Source: Bacteroidales bacterium (GTDB lineage Bacteria; Bacteroidota; Bacteroidia; Bacteroidales; FEN-979). Taken from it: 64,000 nt of DNA. Below are positions 15,547 through 21,864 of this stretch, one piece after another (within the stretch, counting starts at the first letter, position 1; every line of letters begins with the position of its first letter). The notes beneath the pieces were generated by a model. The model was not told the DNA's origin. It made no database searches and saw only the letters and a list, made by a program, of their open reading frames with translations. The stretch covers positions 1 through 64,000 of the forward strand of contig JALNZC010000003.1 of the NCBI GenBank assembly GCA_023229525.1, written 5' to 3'. The position numbers and the translations under genes were made by a program.

Positions 15547-15554
15547 CAAAGATA
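15547..15554 (-). promoter_or_regulatory. -7 element (TATCTTTG) of the acyltransferase gene
   Basis: TATCTTTG on the minus strand, followed after four bases by the ATG at 15542. Transcription would start at or next to the ATG, a leaderless arrangement. No TTTG is found at the -33 distance; heptamer repeat begins at 15562. Confidence 0.55.
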
Positions 15555-15561
15555 AGGAAAA

Positions 15562-15866
15562 GATGCTGGATGAAAGGTCGTTTCGCTCCCGATCCAAGAT
15601 CCAAGATACAGGATGCAGGCTCGCTTCGCTCGCTGATGCTGGATAAATATTCATTCGAAGGTGAAAATGTTGCAAAAGTAACCTTCGCGAGAGCTTTGGT
15701 AGTGCGGTATGCTTGTGCGGCTCGAGACGGAGCACGTTGCAATATTTCAACCTACATCCAGCATCCTGTATCCAGCATCCTGCATCCTGTATCCTGTATC
15801 CTGTATCCTGTATCCTGTATCCTCCATCTATCATCCAGTATCCAGCATCCAGCCTCCAGCTTCCAA
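15562..15866. repeat. Two heptamer arrays flanking a copy of the 12760 element
   Basis: 15562-15648 has CTGGATG/CAGGATG units with two TCGCTTCGCTC modules. 15660-15746 is a degenerate, inverted copy of the element at 12760-12885. 15752-15866 is a CATCCAG/TATCCTG array of about 16 units. The whole gap between the two divergent acyltransferases is repeat except for the promoter at 15923. Confidence 0.9.
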
Positions 15867-15922
15867 TACCCAGACCCGCAGCCGCGATGCAATATCCCCA
15901 CCGGAGTTCCGACTGCTTCAAT

Positions 15923-15953
15923 TTTGCAATTTGTCATGCTTTGCATACCTTTG
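15923..15953 (+). promoter_or_regulatory. Promoter of the GNAT-type acyltransferase
   Basis: TTTG (15923-15926), a 19-base spacer and TACCTTTG (15946-15953). The ATG is 76 bases downstream. Confidence 0.75.
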
Positions 15954-16028
15954 TATCAAAGAAGAAATTATCTAGATCAACCTTCTTTCAGTCGTCAATT
16001 GTAAACCTTTTCTTCTTTATATCAGGTT

Positions 16029-16997
16029 ATGGAAGAAATCATTCCGCCTATTGATCCGCAGCTTGTAGAAGCAGAGCTTACCGAAAGCAAATTTTTGCGC
16101 AATACCAACAATGGGCATAAAAAAATATTCGTTTTTACCGCATACGATTCACCCATCCTGATGAAGGAAGTAGGACGACTGCGTGAGATCACCTTCCGGG
16201 ATGCGGGAGGAGGTACTGGAAAATCGGTTGACGTCGACGAATACGATATCATGGAAGTGCCGTTTCATCAGCTCATCGTTTGGGATCCCGTTGAAAAAGA
16301 GATCACCGGCGGCTACCGGTTCATCCACGGACGTGATATCATGTGCGGACAAAAAGGATGCATTCACAGTGCCACAGCGGAACTCTTTGATTTTTCCAAC
16401 CGCTTTGTCCACGATTACCTTCCCATCAGCATCGAGCTTGGACGTTCATTTGTCCAGCCCAATTACCAACCCCTGGTTAATTTCCGTAAGGGGATGTATG
16501 CACTTGATAATCTCTGGGACGGACTTGGCGCCATGATCATTGAAAATCCCGATGTGAAGTATTTCTTTGGAAAGATGACCATGTATCCCGATTATGATAG
16601 GAAAGCAAGGGATATCGTTCTTTTTTTCCTGAGAAAATATTTTCCGGATACCGAATCGCTGATGATTCCACGTGAATCTGTTATATTCGAAACCTCCGAG
16701 AACATCCTCTCGGATATCTTTACCGGCCGGAATTATGAAGAAAATTATAAGATCCTCATCCATGAGGTAAGACAGCACAATCAGAATGTACCGCCGCTGG
16801 TCAATGCATACATGAACCTTTCACCCACAATGCGGACTTTCGGGACTGCCATCAATCATGAATTCGGTGAAGTCGAAGAGACCGGGATATTAATCCATAT
16901 CGACGATATCTATCCGGTTAAGAAGGAACGCCACCTAACGACATATATCGAAAGACTTTCTTCGCTGAAGAACCTGCGTTGGAGGCGTAAAAAATAA
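16029..16997 (+). CDS. GNAT-type N-acyltransferase (GlsB/OlsB-like, hemolysin-like family)
   Basis: 322 residues. The segments MKEVGRLREITFRDAGGGTG, VPFHQLIVWDPVEKEITGGY, IELGRSFVQPNYQ and LWDGLGAMI are typical of the acyl-ACP-dependent N-acyltransferase family that acylates ornithine (OlsB) or glycine (GlsB). The C-terminal part (NVPPLVNAYMNLSPTMRTFG) is also conserved in that family. It acts at the inner face of the membrane. It is divergent from a PlsC-like acyltransferase, as expected for the two steps of an amino-acid lipid. Assignment to glycine rather than ornithine lipid is inferred from the phylum. No repeat insertion is present. Confidence 0.82.
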   Translation: MEEIIPPIDPQLVEAELTESKFLRNTNNGHKKIFVFTAYDSPILMKEVGRLREITFRDAGGGTGKSVDVDEYDIMEVPFHQLIVWDPVEKEITGGYRFIHGRDIMCGQKGCIHSATAELFDFSNRFVHDYLPISIELGRSFVQPNYQPLVNFRKGMYALDNLWDGLGAMIIENPDVKYFFGKMTMYPDYDRKARDIVLFFLRKYFPDTESLMIPRESVIFETSENILSDIFTGRNYEENYKILIHEVRQHNQNVPPLVNAYMNLSPTMRTFGTAINHEFGEVEETGILIHIDDIYPVKKERHLTTYIERLSSLKNLRWRRKK

Positions 16998-17021
16998 AAA
17001 CCCTAAACTAACAAACAGGAA

Positions 17022-17309
17022 TTACTTTTCGGCAGGAGGGGCTGCAGGGGTTGCAGGCGAAGCAGCATTGGCCTTACGCATCAGTTTGCTTTTCAGGTTA
17101 GCCGCTTTATTTTTATGGATAACACTTTTCTTGGCCAGTTTATCAATTTTGGATACCACTGCCGAAATTTCTTTTACGAGTACTTCCTTTTCTTCAGTGT
17201 CGCGTAATTTTTTAACGGAATTACGAACGGTTCGGCCCTGATAACGGTTCTGGGTGCGTTTGGTCTTTGTGTTGCGGATACGTTTTTCTGCGCTGATATG
17301 ATTCGCCAT
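17022..17309 (-). CDS. rpsT: 30S ribosomal protein S20
   Basis: 95 residues. MANHISAEKRIRNTKTKRTQ at the start and KIDKLAKKSVIHKNKAANLK near 55-75 are the conserved 16S rRNA-binding helices of bS20. An Ala/Pro-rich tail (SPATPAAPPAEK) extends beyond the usual C-terminus. It is monocistronic with a strong promoter 29 bases upstream of the start codon. It converges with the GNAT gene, 24 bases apart. Confidence 0.96.
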   Translation of the reverse strand: MANHISAEKRIRNTKTKRTQNRYQGRTVRNSVKKLRDTEEKEVLVKEISAVVSKIDKLAKKSVIHKNKAANLKSKLMRKANAASPATPAAPPAEK

Positions 17310-17337
17310 AATCGGGTAAAATTTTCAAATTGGGGTG

Positions 17338-17368
17338 CAAAGATACGACTTTGCAGTTAAAATGCAAA
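17338..17368 (-). promoter_or_regulatory. Promoter of rpsT
   Basis: On the minus strand, TTTG (17368-17365), a 19-base spacer and TATCTTTG (17345-17338), an exact match to the Bacteroidota consensus. The start codon is 28 bases downstream. Confidence 0.85.
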
Positions 17369-17379
17369 GGGATATTAAG

Positions 17380-17826
17380 AGTCTGTTTAAAAATTTATGA
17401 TAATTGATCATTAAAGTGACTGAGTGACTGAGTGATTGAAGGTCAGAAGGATTGAAGGTCAGAAGGATTGAAGGATTGAAGGTCAGAAGGATTGAAGGTC
17501 AGAAGGATTGAAGGCCAGAAGGATTGAGGGTCAGAAGGATTGAGGGGTCAGAAGGATTGAGGGTCAGAAGGATTGAGGGTCAGAAGGATTGAAGGATTGA
17601 AAGTCAGAAGGATTGAAGGATTGAAGGTCAGAAGGAATGAGGGTCAGAAGGATTGAAGGATTGAAAGTCAGAAGGATTGAAGGATTGAAAGTCAGAAGGA
17701 TTGAAGGTCAGAAGGATTGAAGGATTGAATGAAGATTCAAGGAGGTTAACTGAATTTGATATAGTTTTTCTCCGGTCATTATTCGGTTGATGGTTAATCG
17801 TATTGCCAAATGAATTTTAACAGTCA
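17380..17826 (+). mobile_element. Decayed IS5-derived element holding a minisatellite
   Basis: The left end GTCTGTTTAAAAATTTATGA and the complement of the right end (GACTGTTAAAATTCATTTG) are imperfect inverted repeats. Just inside the right end, 17778-17813 encodes IIRLMVNRIAK and a stop, the C-terminal tail of the IS5 transposase also seen at 968-1030 and 33780. The rest of the transposase is missing and an octamer array occupies the interior. It reads as an internally deleted, immobile IS relic. Confidence 0.6.
17408..17730. repeat. Octamer minisatellite (GGATTGAA / GGTCAGAA)
   Basis: About 38 units of 8 bp, mainly alternating GGTCAGAA and GGATTGAA with variants such as GGATTGAG and GGCCAGAA; the first units are GTGACTGA. 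A few single-base insertions shift the register. It explains most of the 600-base gap between rpsT and the AT-hook gene. Confidence 0.92.
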
Positions 17827-17928
17827 CTAAAAATTTGGCAGGGGATAAGAGCAATGAGATTGGGGATAGGGGAACGGAGATAGGAGAAAGAGAATAAAAG
17901 ATGGGAGATCTCCCATCTCTTTCAATTG

Positions 17929-18390
17929 TCATTCCATTTTTGGTGATTCGGCAGCAGGAACGATAGGTTGGGTAGTGGGTTTTTCATTTGTAGAAATGTC
18001 GGAAACTTTGTTTGTACGCCCAGTTTTTTTTGTCTTTTTCCTACTCCTGTTTTTTTTCGGTTTTACTTCCTGTTTCGGGGTTGCCTCTTTTTTTTCAGGA
18101 ACCGGGGCAACAACCTCTGACAGCTGTTTTTTCGGCCGGCCCCGTTTCCCTTTTTTATGGGTCGTAATCGAGCTGTCAGGCTTTATTTTACGGGGTCTAC
18201 CGGGTTTTCCTTTTTTCACTTTTATTTCAGCTGCTGTGGAAGCGATTTCAGTCGTTTTCTTTTCGGTAGCGCCCAATTTTTTCAGAATATTTTTCAATTC
18301 CGCGATATAATTTTCGGCATCGATCAACTCAAGTTCATAATGGTTGATCAGAAATTCAAGTTCCGAATCATTAAATTTTACCGATTTCAT
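17929..18390 (-). CDS. AT-hook-type basic protein of unknown function
   Basis: About 153 residues from ATG at 18390 (MKSVKFNDSELEFLINHYEL); an upstream non-ATG start at 18444 adds 18 unlikely residues. Residues 1-45 are an acidic amphipathic helix pair ending in LKNILKKLGA. Residues 60-135 are Lys/Arg/Pro-rich with two AT-hook cores, KKGKPGRPRKIK and KKGKRGRPKKQ, then KKNRSRKKTKKTGR. AT-hooks bind the minor groove of AT-rich DNA, so a nucleoid-associated or histone-like role is inferred. It lies just downstream of mutS2 on the same strand. I do not recognise a named family. Confidence 0.75.
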   Translation of the reverse strand: MKSVKFNDSELEFLINHYELELIDAENYIAELKNILKKLGATEKKTTEIASTAAEIKVKKGKPGRPRKIKPDSSITTHKKGKRGRPKKQLSEVVAPVPEKKEATPKQEVKPKKNRSRKKTKKTGRTNKVSDISTNEKPTTQPIVPAAESPKME

Positions 18391-18467
18391 AAAAAAGGAT
18401 TTTGTTTCTATGGATAATTTTTGGTAAAAATAAAAAATAATCAATTCAAAAAATAATTTCCGAAGGC

Positions 18468-21143
18468 TTATCTGAATGTGACTTCGGTTATTCCTGTACC
18501 GCCCGATTCGAGAGCCGCATCCCGTGCCGATTTCACTTCCCGCTGCGATCGCAGGTAATCGCGGGTAACCTGTCGCAAAACTCCATTTCCTTTTCCATGT
18601 AAGATCCTGACCTCATGGATGGATAACAAGATAGCGTCATCAATATATCGTTGCAGCAATGCCAGCGCCTCGTCGACCCGTTTTCCGCGGAGATCAAGCG
18701 TAAGAGAAAATTGATCCGATCTTTGTTGAAGGTCTGCGAGATAGCTGTGATAGGGACTTTTTTTATAACCGGTGTCCGATGCAGGATCCAGGATCCAGGA
18801 TGCAGGATGAGAGTTCGCCCCGCTCGATGGACTCACTTCGTTCGCCGATGAGTTCGCTCCGCTCACGATGCGGGATGCAGGATGCAGGATATGAGATCCT
18901 GTATCTTTAATCTTGTATCCTGTATCCTGTATCCTGTATCCTGGATCCTGTATCTTGTATCCTGCATCTTCTTTCAAGGCTTTCTTATCTTTGCTGAGTT
19001 TTTCCCGCGCCACCTTGGTTATGGATTTTTCTGCCTGTGCTTCCCGGATCTCTTTAATGGTTTTTTCGATAATTTTATTCGAATTATCCAACAGTTGTTG
19101 TGCTTCATTCCTTGCTTTCTCAAGGATATCCTTTTTATTATTTTCCAGGTCGGTGATTATTTTTTCATATTTTTTAATCAATTCGGCCAAAAAATCATCA
19201 GCTACTTTTAATTCGCTCTCTTTTTTATTGATTTCTTGTTTTTCAACTTCAAGGTTCTGCAACTCCCGGTCAAAATCAAGCTGACTTTTCCCGGTTTTTT
19301 TCCGGGCTTTATTCAGAACTTCCTCAGGAAATCCTATTTCATGGGCAATTTCGAGGGCAAAGGAACTTCCAGGTTTACCGGTTTTTAACTGATAGAGCGG
19401 TTTTAATTTTTTCAGATCGAAGAGCATGGCGCCGTTCACGATTCCCGGTTCACGGCCGGCAAGAAGTTTCAGGTTGGAGTAATGGGTAGTAACCACACCA
19501 AATGCTCCCACGTTATTGAGCGATTCAAGGGTAGCCTCGGCAATGGCTCCACCGAGTGAAGGATCGGTACCTGTGCCAAGCTCATCGATCAGAAAAAGGG
19601 ATGAGACGTCGAGGTGTTCAATGAAATATTTCAGGTTGAGCAATTTTGAAGTATAGGTACTGAGATCGTTATCGATCGATTGTTCGTCGCCGATATCGAT
19701 GAATATCCTGGAGAAAACGGAGAATTCCGAATCTTCTTTCACCGGAGGAAGCAAACCACATTGAAACATATATTGCAATAATCCCACAGTTTTGAGACAA
19801 ACCGACTTGCCACCGGCATTCGGTCCCGAGATAATCAGTATCCGTTGCGCTGAATTGAGTTCAATGTCGAGCGGTACCACCGGCCGGTTTTGTTTCCTAT
19901 GACTAAGGTAAAGCAGCGGGTGAACGGCGCTGCGCCAAAGAAGGGCCGGCTCACTTCGTTCGCTGATAAGTTCGCTCTGCTCACGATGCAGGATGCAGGA
20001 TGCAGGATGAGGGGTCGCTTCGCTCCGGATGCTGGATGAAAGATCCTGGATGCTGGATGCTGGATGAGAGGTCGCTTCGCTCCCGATACTGGATGCTAGA
20101 TTCTGGATGCTGGATTTCTTGTCTCCTATCTCCGATCTCATGGTTATCATGGGCTTCCAGCCGTTGACTTCGACCGCAAGTCGGGCCTTAGCGCGGATGA
20201 AGTCGATTTTACCAAGAAATTGATAACCTTGGAGAAGTTCGTCGATGCCAGGTCTCAGGAGATCAGCGAATTTTATCAGAATTTGAATGATTTCACGGTG
20301 TTCTGCATATTCAAGTTCGCGGATTTCGTTGTTGGTCTCGAAAATTTCTGCAGGTTCCACATACACGGTATGGCCCGTGGCCGATTCATCGTGTATGAAC
20401 CCGGGAATCTTGCGCTTGTGTGTGCTGACCAGGGGAATTACCAGACGACCATTCCGGATTGTGATCTCTGCATCATCGGGGGTCCAACCGCTGTGACGAG
20501 CCTGTTTGAAACATTGTACCACCTGTCGTTCAACCCCAGATTGTTTGGAAGCTTTCTCTTTGCGAATTCGTTGAAGTTCCGGTGAAGCGGAATCGCGAAC
20601 AGCTGATTTTTCGTTTACAATCTTATCGATTTGAGGGAGGAGGTCCGAAATAAGGGATGCTGGATGCTGGATGCTGGATACTGGATACTGGATACTGGAT
20701 GCTGGATACTGGATGCTGGATACTGGATGCTGGATGCTGGATGCTGGATACTGGATGCTGGATACTGGATGCTGGATGAGCTGAGAGAGGCTCGGATAAG
20801 TTTCAGCGTGTGTTTCCAGAAAATCATATAAACCGGAAATGGTAATCAATGACAGACGCAATTCCGACAACTGTTCCGGTTCCAGGTAGGAGCCTGGAAT
20901 ACGGATGTCCAGAAGTGCAGGAATCATATCGTAATAGTCCTGGGCAGGGAAATGGCCCTCGAACTGTACGATCTGTTTCATCTCGGCTGTCTGTGAGAGC
21001 ATTGTCCTAATCTCTTCCGCATCGGTTGAAAAGGCGATCTGTTCCACCCGATTCCGGCCCAGTGAACTCAGGCAATATTCAGAAAGCATTTGCCGGATCG
21101 TATCAAAACCCAGTTTTTGTTCAAAGTTTGAGGGAAAAATCAT
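18468..21143 (-). CDS. mutS2: MutS2 (endonuclease/ATPase, Smr domain) with three repeat-encoded insertions
   Basis: About 891 residues from MIFPSNFEQKLGFDTIRQML at 21143; an upstream start at 21251 would only add array-encoded residues. Domain order: N-terminal core and clamp, ABC ATPase with Walker A GPNAGGKS and LIDELGTGTDPSLGGA, coiled coil, then Smr endonuclease (LDLRGKRVDEAL and HGKGNGVLR). The family usually has about 780-790 residues. The surplus comes from three in-frame inserts near 20778-20656 (SIQYPASSIQHPVS), 20125-19951 (SSIQDLSSSIRSE, SERSEPA) and 18968-18777 (GYRIQDTGYKIKDTG). MutS2 acts in recombination control and ribosome rescue in other bacteria. The inserts sit between domains or in loops, so activity may survive. 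Confidence 0.93.
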   Translation of the reverse strand: MIFPSNFEQKLGFDTIRQMLSEYCLSSLGRNRVEQIAFSTDAEEIRTMLSQTAEMKQIVQFEGHFPAQDYYDMIPALLDIRIPGSYLEPEQLSELRLSLITISGLYDFLETHAETYPSLSQLIQHPVSSIQYPASSIQHPVSSIQYPASSIQYPVSSIQHPASLISDLLPQIDKIVNEKSAVRDSASPELQRIRKEKASKQSGVERQVVQCFKQARHSGWTPDDAEITIRNGRLVIPLVSTHKRKIPGFIHDESATGHTVYVEPAEIFETNNEIRELEYAEHREIIQILIKFADLLRPGIDELLQGYQFLGKIDFIRAKARLAVEVNGWKPMITMRSEIGDKKSSIQNLASSIGSEATSHPASSIQDLSSSIRSEATPHPASCILHREQSELISERSEPALLWRSAVHPLLYLSHRKQNRPVVPLDIELNSAQRILIISGPNAGGKSVCLKTVGLLQYMFQCGLLPPVKEDSEFSVFSRIFIDIGDEQSIDNDLSTYTSKLLNLKYFIEHLDVSSLFLIDELGTGTDPSLGGAIAEATLESLNNVGAFGVVTTHYSNLKLLAGREPGIVNGAMLFDLKKLKPLYQLKTGKPGSSFALEIAHEIGFPEEVLNKARKKTGKSQLDFDRELQNLEVEKQEINKKESELKVADDFLAELIKKYEKIITDLENNKKDILEKARNEAQQLLDNSNKIIEKTIKEIREAQAEKSITKVAREKLSKDKKALKEDAGYKIQDPGYRIQDTGYKIKDTGSHILHPASRIVSGANSSANEVSPSSGANSHPASWILDPASDTGYKKSPYHSYLADLQQRSDQFSLTLDLRGKRVDEALALLQRYIDDAILLSIHEVRILHGKGNGVLRQVTRDYLRSQREVKSARDAALESGGTGITEVTFR
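18775..18967. repeat. Heptamer array inside mutS2, before the Smr domain
   Basis: CAGGATC/CAGGATG units on the left, TATCCTG/CATCCTG units on the right, with GTTCGCCCCGCTC and CACTTCGTTCGC variants of the TCGCTTCGCTC module between them. In frame with mutS2; encodes about 64 residues. Confidence 0.95.
19944..20125. repeat. Heptamer array inside mutS2, before the ATPase core
   Basis: CAGGATG and CTGGATG units with four TCGCTTCGCTC-type modules (CTCACTTCGTTCGC, GTTCGCTCTGCTC, GGTCGCTTCGCTCC twice). In frame; encodes about 58 residues just before the conserved VHPLL segment. Confidence 0.95.
20656..20778. repeat. Uninterrupted heptamer array inside the mutS2 N-terminal domain
   Basis: About 17 units of GATGCTG/GATACTG with no module. 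On the coding strand it gives the heptapeptide SSIQYPA/SSIQHPV five to six times. It is the purest coding array in the window. Confidence 0.97.
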
Positions 21144-21147
21144 TCTG

Positions 21148-21155
21148 CAAAGATA
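21148..21155 (-). promoter_or_regulatory. -7 element (TATCTTTG) of mutS2
   Basis: TATCTTTG, then CAGA, then the ATG at 21143, the same leaderless geometry as for the acyltransferase at 15542. The -33 position falls in the array at 21156-21212. Confidence 0.55.
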
Positions 21156-21212
21156 CAAGATACTGGATACTGGATGCTGGATGCTGGATGCTGGATGCTG
21201 GATGCTGGATGA
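21156..21212. repeat. Heptamer array directly upstream of mutS2
   Basis: Eight units of ACTGGAT/GCTGGAT type. It starts at the base after the -7 element of mutS2 and would place array sequence at the -33 position. Confidence 0.95.
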
Positions 21213-21292
21213 ACTTGGAAAGTTAATAAAGATGTGAACACAAAATATCACCTTTTAATGAAAGATCTGATTAACAATAAAACAACTACAGT

Positions 21293-21664
21293 ATGAATTA
21301 CGAAGACTTAAAAATATGGAAATTGTCCAACGAGATAGTTGTTAAGATTCATGAAATGACATTGACAAAACTACCAAAATTTGAAATGTATGAAATTGGT
21401 TGTCAGATTCGTAGATCAAGCAAATCTGTCAAATCGAATATTGTTGAAGGATTTGGGCGAAGATGTTATAAGCAGGAGTTTATTCATTTTTTAATTATTT
21501 CTCAAGCTTCAAATGACGAAACCCTGGATCACCTTAATACTTTATTTGAAACAAAGTCGCTTAAAGATGAAAAAATATATATTGAAATAAAAGAAAAAGT
21601 CATCATTCTTGGAAAACAAATAAACAATTTTATATCAAGCATCAGAAATAATCATAAAGTATAA
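21293..21664 (+). CDS. Four-helix bundle protein (23S rRNA intervening-sequence / Avd-like family)
   Basis: 123 residues. YEDLKIWKLSNEIVVKIHEM, FEMYEIGCQIRRSSKSVKSN, IVEGFGRR and FIHFLIISQASNDETLDHL are the landmarks of the TIGR02436-type four-helix bundle family. Members are encoded in 23S rRNA intervening sequences or stand alone, and are structurally related to the Avd subunit of diversity-generating retroelements. Its exact function is unknown. The gene is more AT-rich than nifJ and mutS2 and is bordered on both sides by heptamer arrays (21156-21212 and 21683-21768), suggesting it is part of an acquired segment. No reverse transcriptase lies nearby. Confidence 0.85.
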   Translation: MNYEDLKIWKLSNEIVVKIHEMTLTKLPKFEMYEIGCQIRRSSKSVKSNIVEGFGRRCYKQEFIHFLIISQASNDETLDHLNTLFETKSLKDEKIYIEIKEKVIILGKQINNFISSIRNNHKV

Positions 21665-21682
21665 AGCTTGAATTAACTCCAT

Positions 21683-21768
21683 CAAGCATCCAGCATCCAG
21701 TATCGGGAGCGAAGCAATCCTTCATCCAGGATCTGCGAGCGAAGCGAACTTTTATCCTGAATCTTTTT
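21683..21768. repeat. Heptamer array with two GAGCGAAGCGA modules
   Basis: CATCAAG, CATCCAG and TATCGGG units followed by AGCGAAGCAATCC and GAGCGAAGCGAAC modules. It separates the four-helix gene from the nifJ promoter. Confidence 0.9.
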
Positions 21769-21801
21769 CTCAACCTCCTACCATTATTGATTGAATTTTT
21801 G

Positions 21802-21809
21802 TACTTTTG
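21802..21809 (+). promoter_or_regulatory. -7 element (TACTTTTG) of nifJ
   Basis: TACTTTTG lies 55 bases before the nifJ ATG. No exact TTTG is found 19-21 bases upstream, so the -33 part is weak or absent. Confidence 0.5.
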
Positions 21810-21864
21810 CCAGCTGTTAGGAAATTCACAAGAAAGAAACTAAATTCTTAAAATTCAATATATT

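Noticed and set aside
18390..18444. Upstream start for the AT-hook gene
   Set aside because: The 18 extra residues have no ATG and read through AT-rich leader; the ATG at 18390 fits the charged helix start.
21293..21664. Diversity-generating retroelement, because of the Avd-like fold
   Set aside because: There is no reverse transcriptase, template repeat or variable repeat nearby; only a stand-alone four-helix protein can be supported.
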